Part shown: in pieces, positions 11,531-22,706 of the stretch
Layout of the letters: each line of letters starts with the position of its first letter
How positions within the stretch are numbered: the stretch's first letter is position 1
Source of the DNA: Tragulus kanchil
Taxonomy: Eukaryota > Chordata > Mammalia > Artiodactyla > Tragulidae
Length of the DNA stretch: 64,000 nucleotides
Direction of reading: 5' to 3'
NCBI GenBank assembly: GCA_022376925.1
Contig: JAIOJX010000003.1
Span: 34,482,874-34,546,873 of the forward strand
Program-made: the position numbers and the translations under genes
The notes under the pieces: generated by a model
What the model was told of the DNA's origin: nothing
Databases searched by the model: none
What the model saw: the letters and a program-made list of their open reading frames with translations, nothing else

Positions 11531-12292
11531 ATGAGTTTTAGAGGATTATATTGTGAGCGCTAAGAAAAGGAACTGGGTCATATCCTTGTCAGCCAGATCC
11601 ACAGCAGACAGACCAGAGGATGGCAGACTCCCAGAGTAGACCCGGGTGCCTGTCTACTCCTGATCAGGGCGGCAGTCCTGATAGTCCGGCAGTGTTGGGT
11701 AGTGGGGTTCTGTTATGTTTGAATCACGTTTCTGAAGCATCATAAGACATTTATAGAAACAAATGCCCCTAAACAAAACAGTCAGATCAATATACGAGTA
11801 AGAGTCCCGCCTTGGCCAAGAATGGATAATCAATATGTCAGACCACATTTTTCTTAAGTGAGGAAAGTCAGAGTGACTTGGAAGTAATGAATGATTATAC
11901 TTGAGTATTAGAGCTTGTCTGCCTCGGGTTATGTTGATGATACTTCAAATATTTATAAAAACACGGGATCTTTTCTTCAAACAGTTTAAATTTGAGTAAC
12001 CTTTATTGCAGCATCCTAAGGAACTTTGAACTATCAGGAAGTTCTTTCTTTCTAAGGATTCTTTCTAAGGATGCCAAGCACGTACAAACTATTGATAAAT
12101 AAAACGTCTTGTTAAATAAAATGCATGAGACAGTCCAGGAACATATCAAAATTCAACACTCTATCGTTTTTTTTTTTTTTTTCAAAAAATAGAATACTTT
12201 ATTCATGTGATTATTTGTTCTCTCCCCTGCAGTCACCCAGCATCTGATTGTTATTGTTATATAAAAAAATATGAAACTGAAAATATTATTAT

Positions 12293-12423
12293 GGGGGTTC
12301 CCAGGTGGCACAGTGCTAAAGAATCTGCCTGCCAATACAAGAGACACAGGAGGCATGTGCTCCATCTGTGGGTTGGGAAAATACCCTGGAGAAGGAAACT
12401 ACAACCTTGAATGTACACTCTGT
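12293..12423 (+). mobile_element. 5' part of a Bov-tA (second copy in duplication 4)
   Basis: Repeat of 11201-11330 at +1,092 bp. Confidence 0.84.
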
Positions 12424-12436
12424 TTATAATCTTGGT

Positions 12437-12622
12437 GGTTTAATTGCTAAGTGATGATCGATTCTAGAAACCTCATGGACTATAGCCTGCCAGGCTCCTC
12501 AGTCCATGGGATTCTCCAGGCTAGAATACTGGGTTGCCATTTCCTTCTCCAAGGGATTTTCCTGACCCAGGTATCAAACCCACGTCTCCTGCATTGCAGG
12601 CAGATTCTTAATTGACTGGACT
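12437..12622 (-). mobile_element. Bov-tA (second copy in duplication 4)
   Basis: Repeat of 11345-11530 at +1,092 bp. Confidence 0.87.
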
Positions 12623-12829
12623 ATGAGTTTTAGAGGATTATATTGTGAGCGCTAAGAAAAGGAACTGGGTCATATTCATTTTTGTGTCCCATGTACCTCA
12701 CTGAAGATTTGAACATATTAAATTCTCAACATATACTTGGCATCTGATAACTAGAGTGCCTTAGTCCTATTCCCTGATCAATTCTCTGCCATAATAAATA
12801 AATCAACAGCATTTATTTCTTCAGTTGTT

Positions 12830-13740
12830 CCTTTAACCGTATCTGCCAAATACATACTCTCAGTTCCCCAGTCCTTCTTTCACCCAGTTCCAGCCCTCAG
12901 CAGTCCTTAATCTGCTTTCTATCTCTACAGACTGGCCTATTCTGAACTTTCATATTAATGGAATCATGTAATATCTGTTCTTTTGTTTTTTCTTTTTTTT
13001 AAAAAAAACACATTTATTTATTTATTTATTTTTGGGGGGTGGGCGGGAGGGCGAGCCACTTCTATTGGTCTTTCATTTATCTATTTTCATCCATCTTTGT
13101 TCTTTGGCCCGTGTGGGCCTCCCATCGCAGTGGCCTCTGTTGTCGCAGAGCACCAGCTCTGGGCGCATGCACTCGCAGAGCACCGGCTCAGTAATTGGAC
13201 ACATCGGTCTAGTCGCTCCGTGGCACGTGGGATCTTCCCAGGCCAGGGATCGAAATGGCGCCGCTTGCACTGCAAGACAGAGTCCTTACCCACTGGACCA
13301 CCAGGGAAGCCCCTGTTCTTTTGTTTTTGACTCTTATCACCTAACAATGTTTTTGAGGGTCATCCATGTGGTAGTATGCATAAGCACTCCATTTATTCTC
13401 ATTACTGAAGAGTATTTGATGGATGGATTTACTAATTTTCATTTATTTATTCATCAGCTGATGGACATTTGGGCTGTTTATACTTTTTGGCTGTAATGAA
13501 TAAAGCTTCCATGAATATTTGTACAAATTTAAACATACCTTATCACTTTCCTTTAATATGTACTTAGAAGTGCAATTGCTGGCTTATATGGTTACCCTGG
13601 GTTTAACATTTTGAGAAACCATACTTTGCTTTCCAAATGTCTGTACTATTTAACATTCCCAGAGCAGTGTATGGGGGTTGTAATTTCTCCATCCCTATGC
13701 CAACACTTGTTATTATCTATCTTTTTAATTTAAATACTAT
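12830..13740 (-). mobile_element. L1M 3' remnant interrupted by a CHR-type SINE
   Basis: Antisense L1 fragment. Left half has 'tctgctttctatctctacag', 'ttaatggaatcatgtaatat'. Right half, after the SINE, has 'gggtcatccatgtggtag', 'gatggacatttgggctgttt', 'gaagtgcaattgctggctta' and 'tgccaacacttgttattatc'. The halves join without loss once the SINE and one target-site copy are removed. Confidence 0.8.
12991..13312 (-). mobile_element. CHR-type tRNA-Glu SINE with perfect target-site duplication
   Basis: Full-length reverse-strand copy. Its head complement is 'accaccagggaagcccc' and the body has 'cccgtgtgggcctcccatcg' and 'agtaattggacacatcggtc', with a mixed T/A-rich tail on the left. It is flanked by a 16 bp perfect duplication 'ctgttcttttgttttt' at 12975-12990 and 13313-13328. 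This shows L1-type target-primed insertion into the L1M. The intact flanks suggest a moderately young event. Confidence 0.95.
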
Positions 13741-13769
13741 TTAAAGGAAGGTTATTTCATCTATTTCTA

Positions 13770-14872
13770 CTTCACTAACTGCACTAAAGCCTTTGACTGG
13801 GAGAATCTCAATGAACTGTGGAAAATTTTGAAAGAGATAGGAATACCAGACCACCTTACTTGCCTCCTGAGAAACCTGTATGGAGGTAAAAAAAGAGCAG
13901 TTAGAACTGGACATGGAACAGTGAACTGGTTTCAAATTGGGAAAGGAGCATGTCAAGGCTGTATATTGTCACTCTGCTTATTTAACTTATATGCAGAGTA
14001 CGCCATGTGAAATAGTGTGTTGGATGAAGCACAATCTGGAATCAAGATTTCCGGGAGAAATATCAATAACCTCAGATATGCTTATGACACCACCCTTATG
14101 GCAGAAAGCAAAGAAGAAATAGAGATTCTTGATGAAGGTGAAATAGTAGAGTGAAACAGCTGGCTTAAAACTCAGCATTCAAAAAACTAAGATTATGGTA
14201 TCCAGTCCCATCATTTCATGGCAAATAGATGGGCAAGCAATGGAAACAGTGACAGACTTTATTTTCTTGGCCTTAAAAATCACTGTGGATAGTGACTACA
14301 ATGATGAAATTAAAACATTTGATCTTTGGAAGAAAAGCTATGACAAATCTAGACAGCATAATATAAAGCAGAGACATTACTTTGACAACAAATGTCCGTA
14401 CAGTGAAAACTATAGTTTTTCTAATAGTCATGTGTGGATGTGAGAGTTGGACCAATGGAAGGCTGAGCACCAAAGAACTGATGTTTTCAAGCTACGGTGC
14501 TAGATAAGACTCTTAAGAGTTCCTTGGACTGCAAGGAGATCAAATCAGTCAATCCTAAAGGAGATCAACCTTGAATATTCACTGGAAGGACTGATACTGA
14601 AACTGAAGTTCTGATACTTTGGCAATCTGATGTGAAGATCCAACTCATTAGAAAAGTCTCTAATACTGGGAAGATTGAAGGCAGGAGGAAAGGGGACGAC
14701 AGAGGATGAGATGGTTGGATGGCATCACACTCAAGCGACATGAGTTTGAGCAAGCTCTGGAAGAAGCCTGCTCTGGGAAGCCTGCTCTGGGAAGCCTGCT
14801 CTGGGAAGCCTGGCATACTATTACAGTCCATGCGGTGGCAAAGAGTTGAACACAACTCAATGACTGAAGAAG
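13770..14872 (+). mobile_element. BovB (RTE) LINE, 3' reverse-transcriptase part, inactive
   Basis: Sense BovB fragment. The frame at 13828-14010 encodes the palm region with 'GACQGCILS' and 'LFNLYAEY'. The following catalytic box reads YAYDTT instead of YADDTT, so one catalytic Asp is lost, and the frame is broken by stops and shifts. Later parts match the BovB C-terminal region ('SWQIDGQAMETVTDFIFL' at about 14214, 'HSSDMSLSKLW' at about 14730). The 3' end reads 'gcaaagagttgaacacaact'. BovB is the partner LINE of Bov-A SINEs. This copy is dead and 5' truncated. Confidence 0.93.
14764..14813. repeat. 14 bp minisatellite inside BovB
   Basis: Unit 'aagcctgctctggg' is repeated about 3.6 times without change (14764, 14778, 14792, partial at 14806). 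It lies where BovB normally has a single copy of similar sequence, so it arose by local slippage after insertion. Confidence 0.93.
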
Positions 14873-14919
14873 AACAAAATTTCAGTGATGAAAAAGTATT
14901 TCAAGTGTATACATTTTAA

Positions 14920-15171
14920 AAATATATAGAATTAGATACAAACAAATCATGATTTTGTGAAATAAATATATCAGCTCTTAATGTTTTGGGACAAATTTAA
15001 GTTTTCCTTAAATAGCATTTAAATAGCCTGGTTGTTATAACACTGAATCTGGTTTATCAAACGTGAATATAGAGGAGGGCCTAGTGTAACTAAAACAAAG
15101 AGATATATCATAGCAAATATTACTACTTATGGAAGAAACTGTGTTAATGCTTCATTGCATAATCTCATTTG
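14920..15171. other. Unassigned AT-rich sequence
   Basis: No repeat or gene recognised between the BovB 3' end and the next Bov-tA. Confidence 0.4.
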
Positions 15172-15386
15172 GGCTTCCCTGGTGGCTCAGATGGTAAAGA
15201 TTCTGCCTGCAATACAAGAGACCTGGGTTCAATTCCTGCGTTCAGAAGATCCCCTGGAGAAGGGAGTGACTACCCACTCCAGTATTCTTGCCTGTGAAAT
15301 CCATGGACAGAGAAGTCTAGCAGGATATAGTCCATGAGGTGACAGAGTTGGGCATGACTGAATGACTAACAACAACAACAACAAAA
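15172..15386 (+). mobile_element. Bov-tA SINE
   Basis: Near full-length sense copy. The head is 'ttccctggtggctcagatgg', then 'aagattctgcctgcaatac', the B-box region 'gggttcaattcc', 'ccagtattcttgcctgtg' and an ACA-rich tail 'taacaacaacaacaac'. The 60-codon frame at 15155-15337 is the familiar chance translation of this SINE. Confidence 0.93.
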
Positions 15387-15734
15387 TTTTGTTAGAAAGG
15401 TGTTACATGGTGTAAATGAGACAAATAAAACCATAGAATATTTGATGGTCTCTACAGACCACTCTGATTGGAATGGGGGGATGAAGACAGAAGTATAACT
15501 TAATTGGTCTTTGTAAGTGCAATGTCTAACACAAAGCCTTAACTGAATTGGTAAGTTTTAAAAGGTCATCATATGTCTCGGTGATCATGTTTTATTTCTA
15601 TTCTGCTTATTCTTTAATGTATCTCTCAAGTAATTTGCTTGGACACTATTCTAGAGCATTTCAGTTTTTGAAACAGGTGCCCATCAAGGGGTTTATCACT
15701 TGAAAATAGTGAAATCAAACAAAGAAACAGAAAA
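15387..15734. other. Unassigned sequence
   Basis: No gene or repeat recognised. Confidence 0.4.
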
Positions 15735-18013
15735 CACAGATTGTTCCTACCTTGTCTGGCTGGGTCTCCAGTCCTGATATCATTGGACTCACATTGCAAA
15801 ATCATATCTACTTTTGGGGTTTAATCGAGATTATATTTAAATCTCTTTAACTACTACTCCTTTCCAAATGCTTCTTCCCAGATGTACTGCATTATTCATG
15901 GAATGGAATTAAATTAGGGGTTTTAAAATGAACTTGCTTCCAAATATATTAGACTTCATCTTCCCATTTGCGCAGTCTTTCTTTCCTGATATTGCTATTT
16001 TTCACAAGTCGTTTGGCCCCATTTCTATATCTTCTCTTTTGTTCATGTTATCTACCCAAATTGATAACTCTTACAGCTTAACTGGTACTCTGTTTATGAT
16101 GCTTCTATGATCTCTAGTTAAAACCTATGATGTGTCTTAATACTGATCTTTCCAGTGTCCCTGGATGGCTCCCTGTAAATGGATAAACAGCTGTACTATC
16201 ATGATCACAGAATTTCCTCTGTCCTTTTTTTTCCCCCTTTTTCCTGAGTAGGGCTTCAATCCCTTTCCAAACCACTGTCCTTACTCTTTTCCCAGGAATT
16301 CAGAATTAATTTACTAGGAGCGTTTCCTTTGTATGTTGATGAACCTCAAAGGGAAGGAGTCACTGGTGCCACAGGCACTTCAGGTGTTTGTGCTTGGGAG
16401 TGGAATGCAGTAGAGGAGAAAGAAGAAATCAAATTCTGACAATAGATGAAAAACTCAAAGACACAAATCTGCATGAGCTTACTCTTTGACTGAAATGATA
16501 TGTTCTAGGAACACATTTACCAAGTCAGTCAAGTAATTTGTTCAACTAGAGTTTCTGGAGTGACATTTAGTAAAGCAAAGCCATAGGTCATTTTCTTTTC
16601 TTTTTTTAGAAATTTTTTTGTCCACTTTTATTGGTCTTTCATTTATTTGTTTTCATCCATTTTTGTCCTTTGGCCCGTGTGGGGCTCGCATTGCAGTGGC
16701 CTCTCTTGTAGCAGAGCACTAGCTCTGGGCACAAGTGCTCCAGAGCTCCGGCTTGGTAATTGGACACATTAGTCCAGCCACTCCACGGCACATGGGATCT
16801 TCCCAGGCCAGGGATCGAACCGGCGCCCTTGCACTGCAAGGCGGTGTCTTTACCCACTGGACCACCAGAGAAGCACAGATTGTTCCTACCTTGTCTGGCT
16901 GGGTCTCCAGTCCTGATATCATTGGACTCACATTGCAAAATCATATCTACTTTTGGGGTTTAATCGAGATTATATTTAAATCTCTTTAACTACTACTCCT
17001 TTCCAAATGCTTCTTCCCAGATGTACTGCATTATTCATGGAATGGAATTAAATTAGGGGTTTTAAAATGAACTTGCTTCCAAATATATTAGACTTCATCT
17101 TCCCATTTGCGCAGTCTTTCTTTCCTGATATTGCTATTTTTCACAAGTCGTTTGGCCCCATTTCTATATCTTCTCTTTTGTTCATGTTATCTACCCAAAT
17201 TGATAACTCTTACAGCTTAACTGGTACTCTGTTTATGATGCTTCTATGATCTCTAGTTAAAACCTATGATGTGTCTTAATACTGATCTTTCCAGTGTCCC
17301 TGGATGGCTCCCTGTAAATGGATAAACAGCTGTACTATCATGATCACAGAATTTCCTCTGTCCTTTTTTTTCCCCCTTTTTCCTGAGTAGGGCTTCAATC
17401 CCTTTCCAAACCACTGTCCTTACTCTTTTCCCAGGAATTCAGAATTAATTTACTAGGAGCGTTTCCTTTGTATGTTGATGAACCTCAAAGGGAAGGAGTC
17501 ACTGGTGCCACAGGCACTTCAGGTGTTTGTGCTTGGGAGTGGAATGCAGTAGAGGAGAAAGAAGAAATCAAATTCTGACAATAGATGAAAAACTCAAAGA
17601 CACAAATCTGCATGAGCTTACTCTTTGACTGAAATGATATGTTCTAGGAACACATTTACCAAGTCAGTCAAGTAATTTGTTCAACTAGAGTTTCTGGAGT
17701 GACATTTAGTAAAGCAAAGCCATAGGTCATTTTCTTTTCTTTTTTTAGAAATTTTTTTGTCCACTTTTATTGGTCTTTCATTTATTTGTTTTCATCCATT
17801 TTTGTCCTTTGGCCCGTGTGGGGCTCGCATTGCAGTGGCCTCTCTTGTAGCAGAGCACTAGCTCTGGGCACAAGTGCTCCAGAGCTCCGGCTTGGTAATT
17901 GGACACATTAGTCCAGCCACTCCACGGCACATGGGATCTTCCCAGGCCAGGGATCGAACCGGCGCCCCTTGCACTGCAAGGCGGTGTCTTTACCCACTGG
18001 ACCACCAGAGAAG
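15735..18013. repeat. Direct tandem duplication 5 (15735-16873 / 16874-18013)
   Basis: Copies at 1,139-1,140 bp are nearly identical. The only clear difference is one C in 'ggcgcccttgc' versus 'ggcgccccttgc'. Copy 1 stops within the last bases of a CHR-type SINE, whose final Cs and right target-site copy exist only after copy 2. The unassigned DNA inside (about 15735-16588) contains no recognised element. Confidence 0.95.
16599..16873 (-). mobile_element. CHR-type SINE (first copy, cut at the junction)
   Basis: Reverse-strand copy with 'gtaattggacacattagtcc' and 'cagggatcgaaccggcgcc'. Its right end stops at 'accaccagagaag' and joins 'cacagattg', so the right target-site duplication is missing. 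Confidence 0.92.
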
Positions 18014-18021
18014 CCCCAGGG
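17738..18021 (-). mobile_element. CHR-type SINE (complete copy)
   Basis: Same element with intact ends. The 10 bp direct repeat 'cattttcttt' at 17728-17737 and 18022-18031 is its target-site duplication. The B-box complement 'gggatcgaacc' is intact. This is one of the best-preserved family members in the window. Confidence 0.94.
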
Positions 18022-18469
18022 CATTTTCTTTAAACTGTCACGTTCTGGGATTTTTATTCATCATCAAAAAACTAGTCAAAGCAGACACAGGATTCCTTAC
18101 AGACTCTTCATCTTTTGTCCTCTTAGATTAAAAATCTAAGAATCCTTCTAGAACGACCATCACTTTTTCTCTTTCTTCACTCAAGTGTCTATGTCTACTA
18201 TTTCAATATTTGAGTAACATATTGCACCTTGAAATAGAATACGCCTCATTTTAACAGCAGCCTGTGTTAGCTGGCCCATCTTTCCTGATTTATCTTCTCA
18301 TGGACCAAAAATATTGAGTAGGAAAAATCTCATAGGTCCCCAAAAAATTCATGTTTCACTTTCAACAATATCTGAAAGAGATCTCTAACTTGAGTAATTG
18401 ACCAAGGAAGATGTTGAGAATACACTAAACTCCCATTCTGTAACATGAACTACATAGAAACAAATGAAA

Positions 18470-18665
18470 AATAGCTAAGATGTATCTGGAGCTTCCTACA
18501 TGTAAGCACCTTGTTAATTGAGCTTCATATCGTATCTTTAATTCTCACAACAGCCCTGAAAGGTAACTATCATCATTCTCATCTTTCGGATGAGAAAACT
18601 GAACCTTAGAAAACATAAGTAACTAACCCAAGGTTATAAGGTTGGTGCTACTAGACCTAGTGGGT
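18470..18665 (+). mobile_element. MIR SINE
   Basis: Sense MIR core and 3' region: 'attctcacaacagccctga', 'ctttcggatgagaaaactga', 'gtaactaacccaaggttata'. Old mammalian-wide SINE. The adjoining 18022-18469 shows nothing I recognise. Confidence 0.82.
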
Positions 18666-19134
18666 AAAGACCAGGGATGCTGCTAAATACACTACACTGC
18701 ACAAAACAGGGCTGACAGCAAAGAATAATTCATCCCAAATTGTCAATAATGCTGAAGTTGAGAGACCCTCTTTTTAGACATTAACTTTTAGTTAACCCTA
18801 GAAAGGATGAAGAATTGTGATAACAATAGTTTTGCTAGTAAACTTTCAGTCATTACACAGAAAGAGGATAATTCAGATTCAGCTTGCCCCGATGTTTTCT
18901 TAAGACTGCTCCAATGTGTTCTGCGAGGCCTATTTCTTGCTTCTGGGTGCATGTTACTGGATTTGGTTACTCTCAGGCAGTGCTTGAATGTGCAGGCTTT
19001 GAATGTAAAGCCTTTTATCACTGATTCCTGAAATAGGCTTGACTTTCTTCCAGTGTGTTCCACAAAATACTGCAGAGCTCTCTCTAGCCTTAGTGTATCA
19101 AGCCTGGGATCTGTCTTGTGGTTAATTTTTTTCT

Positions 19135-19771
19135 TCTTGTTTTTAATTGGAGGATAATTACTTTACAATAATGTGTTGGTTTCTGTCATACATCATCATG
19201 AATCAGCCACAGGTTTACCTATATTCCCTCCCTCTGGAACCTCCCTTCTATATCCTTCCTCGTCACAGCCCTCTAGCTAATCACAGAGCCCTGGATCCAG
19301 CTCCCTTTGTCACACAGCAAATCCCCACTTGCTATCCATTTTACACAGGCTAATGTGTATGTTTCCATGGTATTTCAATTCGTCCCACCCTTTCCCTTCC
19401 CTCCCTGTGTCCACAAGTCTGTTCTCTATGTCTGCATCTCCATTGCTGCTCTGCAAAAAGGATCATCAGTACCATCTTTCTAGATCCCACATGCATGCGT
19501 TAACATACAATATTTATCTTTCTCTTTCTGACTTACTTCACTCTATGTAATAAGCTCTAGGTTTATCCACTTTAGGACTGATTCAGATGCATTATTTTTC
19601 ATGACTAAGTAATATTCCATTGCATGGTGATTCCTTAAAAAACTAAGAATAGAACCACCATGTGACCCAACAATCCCACTACTGGGCATACACCCTGAGA
19701 AAACCATAATTGAAAGAGACGCATGTACCCCAATGTTTGTTGCAGCACTTTTTACAATAGCTAGGACATGG
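19135..19771 (-). mobile_element. Ruminant L1 3' end with 5' inversion (twin priming)
   Basis: 19135-19625 is antisense L1 3' UTR and ORF2 end ('aattggaggataattacttt', 'catgaatcagccacaggttt', 'gacttacttcactctatgta', 'agtaatattccattgca'). At about 19626 orientation flips to sense: 'tgattccttaaaaaactaag', 'cccaacaatcccactactgg', 'gcagcactttttacaatagc', ending 'ctaggacatgg'. That sense piece normally lies just upstream in L1. The arrangement is the signature of twin-primed integration. Confidence 0.85.
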
Positions 19772-20233
19772 TGGCTGTTTTCTGTTTGCACATTCTGTGC
19801 CACGGGGTGGTAGGTAGCTGTAACACCGCTTGAAGAGAATATATTCTCCCAGCATAGTATCTGTACTTAAAACTCATCTTGCATTTGGGCAATGCCATTC
19901 TACAAACAGCCTTCAGACTAACAGCTCTGGACAACACTATGAAATCTTGTTGTGCCAGTTTCATTTGAGCCAGCTGTATATGCCGTTGGTAATATGATTC
20001 CTTGGGCTCAGTATTGCAGACTTGGAAGATTATTTCTGTATGGCTAAATATGTTACTGGATTTGGTTACTCTCAGGCAGTGCTTGAATGTGCAGGCTTTG
20101 AATGTAAAGCCTTTTATCACTGATTCCTGAAATAGGCTTGACTTTCTTCCAGTGTGTTCCACAAAATACTGCAGAGCTCTCTCTAGCCTTAGTGTATCAA
20201 GCCTGGGATCTGTCTTGTGGTTAATTTTTTTCT

Positions 20234-20870
20234 TCTTGTTTTTAATTGGAGGATAATTACTTTACAATAATGTGTTGGTTTCTGTCATACATCATCATGA
20301 ATCAGCCACAGGTTTACCTATATTCCCTCCCTCTGGAACCTCCCTTCTATATCCTTCCTCGTCACAGCCCTCTAGCTAATCACAGAGCCCTGGATCCAGC
20401 TCCCTTTGTCACACAGCAAATCCCCACTTGCTATCCATTTTACACAGGCTAATGTGTATGTTTCCATGGTATTTCAATTCGTCCCACCCTTTCCCTTCCC
20501 TCCCTGTGTCCACAAGTCTGTTCTCTATGTCTGCATCTCCATTGCTGCTCTGCAAAAAGGATCATCAGTACCATCTTTCTAGATCCCACATGCATGCGTT
20601 AACATACAATATTTATCTTTCTCTTTCTGACTTACTTCACTCTATGTAATAAGCTCTAGGTTTATCCACTTTAGGACTGATTCAGATGCATTATTTTTCA
20701 TGACTAAGTAATATTCCATTGCATGGTGATTCCTTAAAAAACTAAGAATAGAACCACCATGTGACCCAACAATCCCACTACTGGGCATACACCCTGAGAA
20801 AACCATAATTGAAAGAGACGCATGTACCCCAATGTTTGTTGCAGCATTTTTTACAATAGCTAGGACATGG
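20234..20870 (-). mobile_element. Ruminant L1 with 5' inversion (second copy in duplication 6)
   Basis: Repeat of 19135-19771 at +1,099 bp, with the inversion point at the same place. Not an independent event. Confidence 0.85.
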
Positions 20871-21170
20871 TGGCTGTTTTCTGTTTGCACATTCTGTGCC
20901 ACGGGTGGTAGGTAGCTGTAACACCGCTTGAAGAGAATATATTCTCCCAGCATAGTATCTGTACTTAAAACTCATCTTGCATTTGGGCAATGCCATTCTA
21001 CAAACAGCCTTCAGACTAACAGCTCTGGACAACACTATGAAATCTTGTTGTGCCAGTTTCATTTGAGCCAGCTGTATATGCCGTTGGTAATATGATCCTT
21101 CCCCCATGACATGGCTCCTAATAGGCAACAAATCAGTATTGCAGACTTGGAAGATTATTTCTGTATGGCT

Positions 21171-22057
21171 TAGAAAAGGCATGGCAGTGCAATAAAAGTG
21201 ACTATGCATCTTTCTGTACTTTGCCTGCTGAAGTGGAAACGTCTTGAGAGTAGGAACTGAAGTTTTTGAAGGTCAAGAGTAGAGTTAAATGTAGTGATGC
21301 TCAGGGAGTATCAATAATGACAGTATTTCCATCAGACAATATCAGATATTCCTTTCTGATTATTTTTATAACAGTTTGGGGCATTTAGATAAAAGAAATA
21401 TGATGACAGCTTGGAGGAGATTCAGAATGGAACAATAAAAATGAGTGAATGGTTAGGGGAAGAGGGAATCAGTTATGTGCTGGCTAAACAAGAGTGGAAG
21501 AAGGAAAGGCCAATGAAAGATGAAAGGCATGTGTGTCAAGCATTGAATTGCCTAGCTGTTGAGGGGCTGTTGAGTAGACAGCTACCACCTTTGGAGCCAT
21601 ATATTTTGGGATTAACTGAGCTTTCTTTTGCCCTCTCTACATATGAATTCTCTTGCCCCAATTCTAATTTAATTGCTCCACAAGGAATCATTCACTAAAG
21701 TTGGTAGGAGTCAAGGCATTACCCAAGATTTTGTGAAAACACACTTCTTTACTGTTTCTGAAAGACTTCACATAACTCTAAAACTAGTGCAAATAATTTT
21801 TTTTCTAATAAGAATTTCAGTTCTCCCATTCATTCCCATGATCTTGAAGGGATTATGGACTATGTGATATAAATATGGAGAATACGGTTAAGAAGAGGTA
21901 TGACATCAGTAACCTACTTGGAGATTAGATAGGTAAGACTTGGAGATATGAATTCTGCCCTGTTAGCCAAGGATCCACATTCCTGTGTTGATTTGAGCAC
22001 ATCTAAAATACTGTGGAATTCTGAGTTCCATATTAAAAGAGGGCTATTTGACATCAA
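21171..22057. other. Unassigned sequence
   Basis: No repeat family or exon recognised. The 95-codon frame at 21411-21698 has no motif, signal or repeat that I can identify and no splice context. I regard it as chance. Confidence 0.35.
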
Positions 22058-22450
22058 AGAAGGAGAACCCAAGTAAAAAGAGTTTGAAGATGCATATAAA
22101 GATGTAGATGATGAGCCAAAAAAATCTGATGAAAAAATGATAACCATCTTTAATGTCTTTGAATGTCTGAAGAACAGTCAGACAAAATGGAACTTAGACT
22201 TTTTCATAGAATAAAGAGCAGGAGTCAATGGGCACAAGTTCCAGCAAGATAAATTTCTGATTAATATCAGGAAGAAATGACCAATAACATGTAGTACCAT
22301 AATGGAAAGGCAGACTGTAGACAGGGATGGTCATTTGAGAGATCAAGTCAAGACTGAGTGATTATCTGCTAGATTCATAAATGAGATTTGTGCATAAGTA
22401 GAGATGGGACTGAAATATCATTAATTATCTATTTATTTATTTTAAATGTT

Positions 22451-22706
22451 GGCCTCTTTTATTGATTGTTTATTTATTTTTCATTCATCTTTATTCTTCA
22501 GCCTGTGTGGGACTCCCATTGCAGTAGCCTTTGTTGTTGCAGAGCACTGGTTCTGGGCGCACGCGCTCCAGAGCACTGGCTCCTAGTTGGACACACCGGT
22601 CCAGCTGCTCTGCGGCACATGGGATCCTCCCAGGCCAGGGATCGAACTGGTGCCCCTTGCACTGCAAGATGGACTCTTTACCCACTGGACCACCAGGGAA
22701 GCCCCA
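22451..22706 (-). mobile_element. CHR-type SINE inserted at an L1 3' end
   Basis: Reverse-strand copy: 'cctgtgtgggactcccattg', 'ctagttggacacaccggtcc', head complement 'accaccagggaagcccc'. It abuts the T-rich end of an antisense ruminant L1, which suggests insertion into the L1 A-tail region. Confidence 0.93.

Larger units (their letters stand above)
10498..12674. repeat. Direct tandem duplication 4 (10498-11582 / 11583-12674)
   Basis: Offset is 1,085 bp, rising to 1,092 because the T run is 10 bases in copy 1 (from about 11082) and 16 in copy 2. Sequence just after the run also differs ('gattaattacactctac' versus 'gattatttgttctctcc'). The first 61 bases of copy 1 are also the end of duplication 3, so 'tccttgtcagccagatcc' occurs three times (9415, 10498, 11583). 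Confidence 0.95.
18951..21170. repeat. Direct tandem duplication 6 (18951-20045 / 20050-21170)
   Basis: Offset is 1,099 bp through most of its length and about 1,125 bp at the end. Copy 2 carries 'cccatgacatggctcctaa' and more (about 21100-21135) where copy 1 has only 'ccttgggctcag' (about 20000-20012). Other differences are single bases in homopolymers ('cacggggtgg' versus 'cacgggtgg'). The joint 20046-20049 is 'aaat'. Confidence 0.94.

Noticed and set aside
13087..13347. Recurring peptide similar to 'GFPGGPVGKDSVLQCK' seen at several loci
   Set aside because: It is the conceptual translation of the CHR-type SINE, repeated wherever the SINE sits, and is not a conserved protein.
13828..14010. 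Active reverse transcriptase
   Set aside because: Only a fragment of the palm region is open, the YADD box has become YAYD, and the rest is frameshifted.
21411..21698. 95-codon frame as a small gene
   Set aside because: No recognisable domain, start context, splice sites or poly(A) signal in a convincing place, and no supporting evidence.
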